A stretch of DNA of 64,000 bases, taken from Lewinellaceae bacterium (GTDB lineage: Bacteria > Bacteroidota > Bacteroidia > Chitinophagales > Saprospiraceae). Position numbers and translations under genes: made by a program. Under the pieces are notes generated by a model. The model was not told the origin of the DNA. It made no database searches and was given only the letters and a program-made list of their open reading frames with translations. Location: positions 496,001 through 560,000 of the forward strand of contig JACJYO010000005.1 of the NCBI GenBank assembly GCA_020636075.1, written 5' to 3'. Positions within the stretch are counted from its first letter, which is position 1. Each line of letters starts with the position of its first letter. Below, piece after piece: positions 8,635 to 16,131 of this stretch.

Positions 8635-9408
8635 ATGAGATTCAAGTATGGCTCTATTGCATTGCTCCTATTCGTTTTCGCAGGTAGTTGCGCAAAAGAA
8701 GAACCCATCCTAAAAACCGAAGAGGTCTATCATCAGGAATTGGATGATTTATTAAATACGTTTAAGGCGGAGACCGGCATTGTTATTTATTATGAAGCAT
8801 CTAATGATGCAGAACAAAAGAATCTTGAAATAATGCATGGAATTAATAGCGATGTCTACTATAAAGGCGAGAAAAAATACCAGCTGCTGCAATACTGGAT
8901 AGAAGGATTGATAGACGTATTAAAAGCCTACCCCAAAACCTTTATGGCAAAGGCAGATTTAAAATCTGTTTTTATAGTTAATTCCGGGTCTTTGAGTTAT
9001 TCAGGAATTGCGAATCTGTCAAAGCGCTCCATAGCAATAAATCGGCTGCATAATGCTGGCTACAAAGAGACGTTAGCCCATGAATTATTTCATTTGTTTG
9101 ATCCGGCCCCGGCACAATCGGTATGGACTACCGAACAACAACAATTCGATATGACCTGGCAAAGTTTTAACCCGCCCGGTTTTGTATATGGAGACGGCTG
9201 CGGATTGGAGAATACGATTAAGACTTACACCCAGGGGTTTATCACTGATTATTGCCGGTGCAATTCAACGGAAGACCGGGCAGTGACTTTTCAAATGCTG
9301 GTTTTTCACAGTGATATGCTTTTGGGAAAAACGATAAACGATTCTTATTTGGAGTCAAAAGTGAATTTCATAAGGGATCTTGTGAATCAATATGGGTATA
9401 ACTTGTAG
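8635..9408 (+). CDS. Zinc metallopeptidase-like lipoprotein
   Basis: 257 residues with a lipoprotein signal (FAGSC, Cys19). The zincin motif H149-E150-L-F-H153 sits in TLAHELFHLFD. About 60 residues later S-T-E213-D214-R215-A appears, a common position for the third metal ligand in putative zinc-binding metallopeptidases of Bacteroidota (Peptidase_Mx-type, often found with SusCD systems). A Cys-containing CRCN precedes it. No SusC/SusD pair is nearby. The gene is visibly AT-richer than its neighbours and lies between two copies of another gene's 3' end (8150-8376 and 9495-9722), which suggests later arrival. Exact family assignment is uncertain; the HExxH assignment is firm. Confidence 0.75.
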   Translation: MRFKYGSIALLLFVFAGSCAKEEPILKTEEVYHQELDDLLNTFKAETGIVIYYEASNDAEQKNLEIMHGINSDVYYKGEKKYQLLQYWIEGLIDVLKAYPKTFMAKADLKSVFIVNSGSLSYSGIANLSKRSIAINRLHNAGYKETLAHELFHLFDPAPAQSVWTTEQQQFDMTWQSFNPPGFVYGDGCGLENTIKTYTQGFITDYCRCNSTEDRAVTFQMLVFHSDMLLGKTINDSYLESKVNFIRDLVNQYGYNL

Positions 9409-9497
9409 CCATAAATGTTCTGGCTGCCTTGAATTACCAGGGTAATGAACAAAGTCCGGAAGGTATAACTTCCGAGTCCGGGCATGTGCCCATAAAC

Positions 9498-10361
9498 CTA
9501 CAATTCCAAGGAAGCAACAAAATACGAACCGGTATCACTGATGATCGTCAGCGTATGCTTCCGCGCCGGTACGTTACGTCCATCCGTTTCCACCAGGCTC
9601 CAGGTGACCAGCATCTCTTTTTTGGGTATATCGATGAAAGCGGGCAGCACATGCACCCGGTAATTTTTCGAAAACCGTTTGTTGTTGATGTCTTTGTACG
9701 TCGCGGTAAACTGTAAATTCTGGAACTGGCCGATCGCGTCCAAAAGCGCAGCTCTGCGGTGCTCAAAGGAAATGGACGGGTAATGACAAATGCGGGTCAG
9801 GATGTTGAACAGGGCCTGCAAATAGTTTTCAGGCAATTTGAACCGGACCGGATCTTTTTCAACATTGACGGGCAGACAAAATTCGGCGGATTGCTCCAGG
9901 GGCTCTTCCCGGAAGCAATTTTGAAACAACAGCTGCTTTATGTCGCTATTGTATTTTGCCTGGGTGGCAATGATCAGCGGACCAATTGCGATCGTATCGT
10001 CCATTTGATCCGGTTGATATTGCCAACTGACCTTCAGGTCTTTGGCAGCGCCCAGTCCGATATTGGAGCCCGTAAGTTGGGCAAAATGTCGCAGGCTGTC
10101 TTCGGTGCCGACCAAGGTTATGTCTTCGCAGGAAGCCAGGGGTTCCCGGTAAGTTACCCGGAAAAGGTTGTGATCCGGTTTAAAGATCAAATCGGGCCGG
10201 TACGTGCGCTCGTTTTGTTTGATCAAAATTACGAGCGTGACCAGCGAAATAAACGAAGCGATGATGGAAGCAAAGTTGCGCAGCAGCCCTGCCCAATCGG
10301 AAACGGTTTTAAAGGATTGACTGCGCTTTTTTTTCTCAGGTTGCGGGTTTTCAGGTTCCAT
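9498..10361 (-). CDS. One-helix membrane protein of unknown function
   Basis: 287 residues. A short, charged cytoplasmic start (PEKKKRSQ) leads into one membrane helix at about 29-48 (NFASIIASFISLVTLVILI). The rest reads as a mixed alpha/beta domain on the far side of the membrane (LTGSNIGLGAAKDLKVSW, YRVHVLPAFIDIPKKEML). This layout recalls small bacterial membrane proteins with a C-terminal Ig-like or sandwich domain, but I do not recognise a named family. Its last 73 codons are repeated at 8150-8376. It faces away from the gene at 10656 across a 294-base gap in which I see nothing. Confidence 0.65.
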   Translation of the reverse strand: MEPENPQPEKKKRSQSFKTVSDWAGLLRNFASIIASFISLVTLVILIKQNERTYRPDLIFKPDHNLFRVTYREPLASCEDITLVGTEDSLRHFAQLTGSNIGLGAAKDLKVSWQYQPDQMDDTIAIGPLIIATQAKYNSDIKQLLFQNCFREEPLEQSAEFCLPVNVEKDPVRFKLPENYLQALFNILTRICHYPSISFEHRRAALLDAIGQFQNLQFTATYKDINNKRFSKNYRVHVLPAFIDIPKKEMLVTWSLVETDGRNVPARKHTLTIISDTGSYFVASLEL

Positions 10362-10655
10362 AATGCAGGGTTATTCGGGCTTTGAAAGGGTTAATAATAT
10401 GTTTTGCGGCGGCAGCTTTGAAAACCAAGGGTATCCGTCCGTGGAAACAAACTTAACGCAAACCCGCGGTGCTGGCAAGTCACTTGGGTATCCCGCTACC
10501 CGAAGCTGCAATAGGCACGCAAGTCGACCAGCACCATTCATCCTCCAAACCCACCCTTCCGTCTCTGTCAGCCGATTGTTTCCCGACGACTCAGGTTTCA
10601 GACTATCGCAGCGTGTACGTTTGTAAAAATCAACCGTTCACCAAAAGCAGAAGTC

Positions 10656-11099
10656 ATGAAAAACATGGTGAAGTATCTATTGTATCTATCCCTGTTTCTA
10701 TTCCCAACCGGTTTTTTCGCCCGGATGGCTGTTATTCCGGCCGTAAGTCCGGCGTCGGGCCCGGAAGCCGTTACTGAGGCGTCCTACGGCGGCGCATATT
10801 TGTTGTTTGCCGGAAAATTCGGCGGCGAGATCAGCCGGAAAGAAATTGCCAGCCACTCCGAAGTTAGTGTCGACGGCTGCGCAAAAGGCTCACGGATTTT
10901 TCAATTTACCCTGCACGTCACAAAAAGCGGCAACACCGTTGCGCTGAAGAGCAAATCCAATGCCCTGACCGCCGACATGATCGTTAAACTGAAAAGCCTG
11001 TCGAAAGGCGACTCTTTTGAATTCCGGAATACTAAGGCCCATTTGCCCAACAGCAAGGATGTGGTGGATGTGCATGCAAAGCGGTTTTTTGTGGTGTAA
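10656..11099 (+). CDS. Exported protein resembling the C-terminal domain of GldM
   Basis: 147 residues with a signal peptide (MKNMVKYLLYLSLFLFPTG). The mature part fits the repeat pattern of GldM-C-like domains: GGEISRKEIASHSEV, then FQFTLHVTK, then LTADMIVKLKSLSKGDSFEF, then a closing strand VHAKRFFVV. In GldM this domain belongs to the gliding/T9SS motor, but here it stands alone with no gldK, gldL or gldN nearby. It may be a free adaptor or a domain reused in another envelope protein. The gene is followed after 5 bases by composite palindrome A (11105-11283), which probably ends its transcript. The family call rests on pattern memory only. Confidence 0.5.
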   Translation: MKNMVKYLLYLSLFLFPTGFFARMAVIPAVSPASGPEAVTEASYGGAYLLFAGKFGGEISRKEIASHSEVSVDGCAKGSRIFQFTLHVTKSGNTVALKSKSNALTADMIVKLKSLSKGDSFEFRNTKAHLPNSKDVVDVHAKRFFVV

Positions 11100-11104
11100 T
11101 GGTT

Positions 11105-11283
11105 TTACCACGGAGGCACAGAGGACACAGAGATTTGCTGCCTTCGGCAGTGTATTTTAGTCAGACAGGATGAACAGGATTTTACAGGATTCGCGTGTTT
11201 AATCTTGTAAAATCCTGTTCATCCTGTCAAAAAAAAACATCGCCGCAGGCGATGGCTCTGTGTCCTCTGTGCCTCCGTGGTAA
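11105..11283. repeat. Composite nested palindrome, copy A
   Basis: The outer arms are 28-base perfect inverted repeats (11105-11132 and 11256-11283) beginning TTACCACGGAGGCACAGAGG. Inside the left arm is a small hairpin, CTGCCTTCGGCAG (11138-11150). The centre is a second palindrome, 11164-11228, with 28-base arms starting GACAGGATGAACAGGATTTT, one mismatch, and the asymmetric loop CGCGTGTTT. A third hairpin, CATCGCCGCAGGCGATG, lies at 11238-11254. As RNA the whole unit would fold into a large branched structure. It follows the GldM-C-like gene and may act as its terminator. Related copies are B (12218-12297) and C (13326-13502). Confidence 0.85.
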
Positions 11284-11397
11284 AAAAAACTAATCTACGA
11301 AGAGCGTTTAAATCTGATGCAGCTTCTATAACTTGCCAACCAAGGTGTCAACACTTTTGAAAACTGTTTTTTGATGAATATAGATTTCCAATAGTCT

Positions 11398-12171
11398 ATG
11401 ATACAATTATTCAGAAAAATCAGGCAGAAATTAATTGCGGAGAAAAAGTTCGGCAATTATCTGTTGTATGCCATTGGGGAAATTATTCTTGTCGTGATCG
11501 GAATACTGATTGCCCTGGCGATCAATAATAATAATGAATATAAAATAACAAGAAAAAAGGAACAAACCTACCTACGGGGTTTGCGGAGTGAATTTCAAAC
11601 CAGCAGGATAAAATTGCAGGAACTGATCCGCGTCAATAAAAACAATTACGAAGGGGCTAAAAAAATAGTGGAATATATATCCGATAAAATGCCCCCTCCC
11701 ACAGAGCAACAGTTTTCGGAATTGCTGTTCCACACCTTTGCCTTTGATATTGCCTTTAATCCCAATAATTCCCTGTTGAGTGAAATGGTACATTCCGGGA
11801 GTTTGAAGGATATCTCCAATATTGAACTGCGTAAACGGCTGACCAATTGGCTGTCTACCCTGGACGATATTGCCACGCAGGAACATGAGCTTGCCCTCCA
11901 ACGCGAGTATATGCTCGATCTGTTTCGATCCGATGCCTACAGCCTCAGAACCATATTGGACCAAACGGAAGTATCCGAAAAGGAAATAGGCTTATCGCAA
12001 AGGACGAAAACTGCCAGCAACCTGCAACTCCTGCATTCAACGGCATTCGAAAACAATATTTTGCTGTTTATCCTTGCCTGCCGCGCAACCGAAACGGCGC
12101 ATTACCAGCCGCTGTTGGAGGAGATAGATACTATCCTGGAATTGATTGATGTGGAGATAAAAGGCAACTGA
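11398..12171 (+). CDS. DUF6090 family membrane protein
   Basis: 257 residues. The N-terminus is the family hallmark: a short basic helix (FRKIRQKLIAEKKFGNYLLY) followed by one membrane segment, AIGEIILVVIGILIALAIN, at about 23-43. The rest is a helical cytoplasmic or periplasmic domain (about 50-255) with a conserved-looking ELL..SGSLKDISNIELRKRL region. DUF6090 proteins are common and often multicopy in Bacteroidota; their function is unknown. The gene stands alone between composite palindromes A and B and converges with dapF. Confidence 0.85.
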   Translation: MIQLFRKIRQKLIAEKKFGNYLLYAIGEIILVVIGILIALAINNNNEYKITRKKEQTYLRGLRSEFQTSRIKLQELIRVNKNNYEGAKKIVEYISDKMPPPTEQQFSELLFHTFAFDIAFNPNNSLLSEMVHSGSLKDISNIELRKRLTNWLSTLDDIATQEHELALQREYMLDLFRSDAYSLRTILDQTEVSEKEIGLSQRTKTASNLQLLHSTAFENNILLFILACRATETAHYQPLLEEIDTILELIDVEIKGN

Positions 12172-12217
12172 GTATTAGTTGAGGAACATTGAAAAGGCTC
12201 GCCATAGATTATTTTAT

Positions 12218-12297
12218 TTACCACGGAGGCACGGAGTACACGGAGCTCCTGTTTTTCAAAAAGAAAAATCTCCGTGTACTCCGTGCTTCCGTGGTAA
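12218..12297. terminator. Palindrome copy B, likely bidirectional terminator
   Basis: The 28-base arms 12218-12245 and 12270-12297 (TTACCACGGAGGCACGGAGT and its complement) pair with one mismatch around a short A/T-rich loop. This is the outer shell of copies A and C without the inner GACAGGATG module. It lies between the convergent stops of the DUF6090 gene (12171) and dapF (12323), exactly where a two-way terminator is needed. T-runs follow the hairpin on the minus strand and A-runs on the plus strand. Confidence 0.7.
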
Positions 12298-12322
12298 AAA
12301 TTGGGATTCGAGGATTTGGATC

Positions 12323-13306
12323 TTAAACCCGTGTTGCCCAAGCCTCCGCCGCAAACGCTTTCACCTGCTCATAAGCAGCAGTTTCATCGGAGCAAGCCTG
12401 CACATTTTCCAATCTGGCGCCAACCGGATTTTCAAAATCAAATTCCAGTTCGGCCATAAACTCGTTGGTCGTATTGCCGAGGAGCTCGCCAACGAAGTTA
12501 CCCTGCGCGTCGCGGTAAATTTTTGTTTTCACAAAACCGCCCTGGTTCAGCACGGTAATCCACTCGTTTTCCGGGGTGTGGCCCAACAGCGTGCTCACGA
12601 TGGAAGAGGCGAACATACCGGTGCCGCAGGAAAAGGTGATGCCGCAGCCGCGTTCGTAGGTCTGGACGAAAATGGTATGCTCGTCGAGCGGGAGGAAAAA
12701 GTTGACATTGACGCCTTCGGTGAAAAAATCGCGCTGGTCGTTGCAGCGGCTGCCGATGCGAATCAATTCAGCTTCGTCAGGGGCAGACACCCGGGCCACC
12801 AACTGGGGGTTGGGCACCGTGAGGGCTGTGAAGTGCAACGTGTCGGAGAGAAAATCCAGTTTTTTATCGATCCAGGTTTCGGTATCGACCTGCAGTGGCA
12901 GGGTTTTCACCGCAAAATCGACGGTGGTAATTTTTATGGAAAACGCCGTCACGTCGTCAAAAAAATCGCGCACGCGCTGAACGGCATAAACGCCGCCCAG
13001 GGCCTCCAGCACCAGTTCATCTTTTTTGGATACATCCGACACATAGCGGGCGACACAGCGCAGGCCATTGCCACTCATGTTGGCCTCGCTGCCATCGGCA
13101 TTGAAATAGCGCATTTTTCCGTCGCCCACGGCGCTGTCCTGCACAAATAAAAAACTGTCGGCGCCAATGATGGAATTCCGGTTGCACAAGTGTACCGCCA
13201 GGGTTTTCCGTTGGTCCTGCGTCAGGGGTTCGGGCAACCGGCGCTCGTCGATGAGCACAAAATCGTTGCCGGAGCCGTGGCATTTAATGATATTGAATGT
13301 GGCCAT
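12323..13306 (-). CDS. dapF: Diaminopimelate epimerase (DapF), catalytic Cys replaced by Ser
   Basis: 327 residues, longer than the usual 270-280. Diaminopimelate epimerase interconverts LL- and meso-diaminopimelate for lysine and peptidoglycan synthesis. Landmarks are KCHGSGNDFVLID at the N-terminus, FNADGSEANMSGNGLRC at about 68-84, and YERGCGITFSCGTG at 217-230. In the family pattern N-x-D-G-S-x4-C-G-N the Cys is one of two catalytic residues; here it is Ser78 (codon AGT, one base from TGT). The second, Cys227, is present, as are E218-R219. It may still work with Ser, have shifted substrate, or reflect a base error. Palindrome C (13326-13502) separates its start from the bamA stop. Confidence 0.9.
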   Translation of the reverse strand: MATFNIIKCHGSGNDFVLIDERRLPEPLTQDQRKTLAVHLCNRNSIIGADSFLFVQDSAVGDGKMRYFNADGSEANMSGNGLRCVARYVSDVSKKDELVLEALGGVYAVQRVRDFFDDVTAFSIKITTVDFAVKTLPLQVDTETWIDKKLDFLSDTLHFTALTVPNPQLVARVSAPDEAELIRIGSRCNDQRDFFTEGVNVNFFLPLDEHTIFVQTYERGCGITFSCGTGMFASSIVSTLLGHTPENEWITVLNQGGFVKTKIYRDAQGNFVGELLGNTTNEFMAELEFDFENPVGARLENVQACSDETAAYEQVKAFAAEAWATRV

Positions 13307-13325
13307 AGCGCGTGTGATTTTTTGT

Positions 13326-13502
13326 TTACCACGGAGACACGGAGAACACGGAGTTATCGCCTGCGGCGATGTTTTTTTGACAGGATGAACAGGGTTTTAC
13401 AGGTTTCGCGTGTTTAATCTTGTAGAATCCTGTTCATCCTGTCTGATTAAGGTACGCTGCCGAAAGCAGCAAAACTCCGTGTACTCCGTGCCTCCGTGGT
13501 AA
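13326..13502. repeat. Composite nested palindrome, copy C
   Basis: The outer arms are 13326-13353 and 13475-13502. A hairpin at 13356-13370 (ATCGCCTGCGGCGAT) is followed by the inner palindrome 13379-13443, then a hairpin at 13456-13470 (GCTGCCGAAAGCAGC). Compared with copy A, the two side hairpins have swapped places and are reverse-complemented, but the inner loop still reads CGCGTGTTT in the plus direction. Arms and core are therefore in opposite relative orientation in A and C. The element sits between the bamA stop and the dapF start, both on the minus strand, and could end the bamA transcript or fold in the dapF leader. Confidence 0.85.
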
Positions 13503-13509
13503 CCCAACC

Positions 13510-16050
13510 TTAATCCGGCTCGAAGCCCAACACAATGTTGAACTTGGCAAATTCCGACCACTTCGCGCCGGAGTTGATCAGCGCCGGCTTGTCGAAACCG
13601 TAACCGTAGTCGAAACCGAGCGTACCGAACATGGGCAGGAACACCCGCAAACCAAGACCGGCCGAGCGGCGCAGGTCGAAGGGGTTGAAATCGCGGGCAT
13701 CCTGGAAGGCATTGCCGCCCTGGGCGAAGGCTGTAACAAAAATGGTGCTTTGCGGGTTCAGCGAGATCGGGTAGCGCAGTTCCAGGGTGTATTTGTTGAA
13801 TACACCGGCGCCGCCGGGGAAAGGCGACATGATGTCGCCTGTCTCATAACCGCGCATGCTGATGATGTCGCGCCCGTTCAGGCCAAAGGTTTGGTTGTTC
13901 AGACCGTCGCCGCCAAGTTCGAAACGTTCGAACGGGCTGAGGCCGGTTTTATCCGTCCACTGATCGAGGATACCGATTTTGGCCTGGGCTTTCAGCACCA
14001 GTTTGCCGACGAGGGTGGTATACCACTCAGCGTCGATGCGCCATTTGAGGTATTCCACGTAGTTGTAGATTTTTTCCACCGATTCATTCTGATAGAATTC
14101 GGCGTCGCGGAACCAGGAGTAAGGCGGCGTAGCCTGAACAGTCAGCGAGAGCAGCGAGCCGGATTTTGGGAAAATCGGGTCGTTGATGCTGTTGCGCGCC
14201 AGGGTAAGGCCGAGGTTGTAGTTGTGGTATTTGCCCTGGGTGACGAGTCGGCCCTGGTCGTCGCGGAAGCCCGTCCAGTTGTTCAGGCGCAGTGTTTGAA
14301 TGTCGAGGTTGGCGCGGAAAACAAAGTTGTCATCGGGCCATTTCAGGCGGGTACCGAAACCTACGCTACCCTGAATGATCTCAAGCCGTTGGTAGGTGGA
14401 AGAGCCCTCGAAGCCGTAGGCATAGCGGTTGTAAAAACCGGCCACGGTGAGCGAGTTCGGCTTTTTGCCACCCAGCCAGGGTTCGGTGAAGGAGGCGTTG
14501 TACGACTGGAAGTTCTGTCCCGAGGTTTGACCGCGGATACTGAAGCGCTGGCCGTCGCCTTGCGGCAGCGGGTTCCAGGTTTCTTTTTTATTGATGTTCC
14601 GGATCGAAAAGTTGTTGAAGGTTACCCCCAACGTACCGATCACACCCCCACGGGTAAAGGCCGTGCTGGGCTGATAACCGGCGGAAAGTTCCAGCTGATC
14701 GGAGGGCTTTTCCTCCACGGTATATTCGATGTCCACGGTACCGCGGTCGGGGTTCACCGGCGTATTGATATCCAGCGATTCGGGGTTGAAGTAGCCGAGG
14801 TTGACGATCTGCCGCTGGGAGCGAATAATATCCGAGCGACTGAATTTTTCGCCGGGGCGGGTAAATAATTCGCGCCGGATAACGTGCTCGTGGGTACGGT
14901 CGTTGCCTTTGATCACTACCCGGTCGATAGTGGCCTGCGGGCCTTCGAAGATGCGCAGTTCGAGGTCGATGGAGTCGTTGTCGATAGACGTTTCGACCGG
15001 GTCGACCCGGAAGAACAGATAACCGTTGTCGAGGTACAAGGACGAAATATCGCGTCCGTCCTGGCTAAACTGGAGGCGGGTGTTCAACAGTTCCTGGTTG
15101 TAAATATCCCCCTTGTTGATGCCCAATACCTGGTTCAGAAATTGGGTTTCGTAAATGGTGTTGCCTTTCCAGGTAATGTTGCGGAAGTAGTAGCGGCTGC
15201 CTTCCTCGATATTGATTTGCAACATGACCTCGCCTTTTGGCGTGCGCCAGGTGGTATCGCTCACAATGCGGGCATCGCGAAAACCCACGGTGTTGTAATA
15301 CGCTTCGATGGCGTGTTTATCTTCTTCGTATTCGTTTTCGACGAGTTTGGATTTTTTGAAAATCTTGGACTTGCGGGCGGTATTTTTCATCTTTTTCCGC
15401 AAGGTTTTGGACTTGATGTTTTCGTTGCCCACAAAACGGATATCCTTGATTTTTACCCGCTTGCCCGGCTTGACCACAAATTCCAGTTTAACAGCATTGA
15501 CACTGCGCTCGTCGGGCAATTCCTTGATCTCGACTTTCGCATTCAGGAAGCCTTTTTCGATATAGTAATCTTCCATGCCGTACCGCAATGCCGATTTGAT
15601 GTTCTCCGTCAGGATGGCGCCTTTTTGGATAAACTTGGTCACCACGGCATTCAGATCGTCGTGTTTGTTTTTCTTAACACCGGTGTACGAATGCCGGGTA
15701 TAGCGCGGGCGCTCGCTGACGACGATTTCTAGAAAAATAACCTCGCCGGCGGTGCGCTCTTTGATGATTTGCACATCGGTGAACAGGCGCAAATTCCACA
15801 GGGCTTGCACGGCTTTGGTTATGGCCGGGCCTGGTACGCGAATTTTATCGCCAACCCGGAAACCCGAAATGGCGATCAGCGCTTGTGGGTCGGAAAACTG
15901 CTCGCCGGTGACGCGAATACCGCCGATTTCATAATCTTTCGGGGCTTCATAAGACATGACAGGGAGCGCAGAGCTATCGGGTTGTACCTGGGCCTGAGCG
16001 AGTTGTACACTAAAAAGTACGAGCAAGAGGCCGGATATGGGCAATTTCAT
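13510..16050 (-). CDS. bamA: Outer membrane protein assembly factor BamA
   Basis: About 846 residues. The start MKLPISGLLLVLFSVQLAQA is a clear signal peptide; a Met two codons upstream (16056) is also possible. Several POTRA domains follow (about 40-420), with repeats such as VKIKDIRFVGNENIKSKTLR and IDRVVIKGNDRTHEHVIRRE. The C-terminal part (about 440-846) is the 16-strand barrel, ending in a strand with a terminal FEPD. RGYETGDI is the conserved loop-6 motif region (VRGF/Y type). BamA inserts barrels into the outer membrane. It is the last gene of a minus-strand operon: surA-like lipoprotein, surA, bamA. Confidence 0.95.
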   Translation of the reverse strand: MKLPISGLLLVLFSVQLAQAQVQPDSSALPVMSYEAPKDYEIGGIRVTGEQFSDPQALIAISGFRVGDKIRVPGPAITKAVQALWNLRLFTDVQIIKERTAGEVIFLEIVVSERPRYTRHSYTGVKKNKHDDLNAVVTKFIQKGAILTENIKSALRYGMEDYYIEKGFLNAKVEIKELPDERSVNAVKLEFVVKPGKRVKIKDIRFVGNENIKSKTLRKKMKNTARKSKIFKKSKLVENEYEEDKHAIEAYYNTVGFRDARIVSDTTWRTPKGEVMLQINIEEGSRYYFRNITWKGNTIYETQFLNQVLGINKGDIYNQELLNTRLQFSQDGRDISSLYLDNGYLFFRVDPVETSIDNDSIDLELRIFEGPQATIDRVVIKGNDRTHEHVIRRELFTRPGEKFSRSDIIRSQRQIVNLGYFNPESLDINTPVNPDRGTVDIEYTVEEKPSDQLELSAGYQPSTAFTRGGVIGTLGVTFNNFSIRNINKKETWNPLPQGDGQRFSIRGQTSGQNFQSYNASFTEPWLGGKKPNSLTVAGFYNRYAYGFEGSSTYQRLEIIQGSVGFGTRLKWPDDNFVFRANLDIQTLRLNNWTGFRDDQGRLVTQGKYHNYNLGLTLARNSINDPIFPKSGSLLSLTVQATPPYSWFRDAEFYQNESVEKIYNYVEYLKWRIDAEWYTTLVGKLVLKAQAKIGILDQWTDKTGLSPFERFELGGDGLNNQTFGLNGRDIISMRGYETGDIMSPFPGGAGVFNKYTLELRYPISLNPQSTIFVTAFAQGGNAFQDARDFNPFDLRRSAGLGLRVFLPMFGTLGFDYGYGFDKPALINSGAKWSEFAKFNIVLGFEPD

Positions 16051-16131
16051 GGACATGTTGTACGAATGTTTGTGTGGGCGCGTATCAGTGCAATTTAGGG
16101 GCAACACTGTAGCACAATGTTGCCGGCTGCA

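Noticed and set aside
10363..10777. Overlapping short open frames between 10363 and 10777
   Set aside because: They overlap each other and the real start at 10656 and contain no signal or motif. The gap 10362-10655 appears to be plain intergenic DNA.
13750..14868. 372-codon open frame antisense to bamA, with further antisense frames over surA, tnaA and hmgA
   Set aside because: All mirror GC-rich codon usage of well-identified genes and have no recognisable domains.
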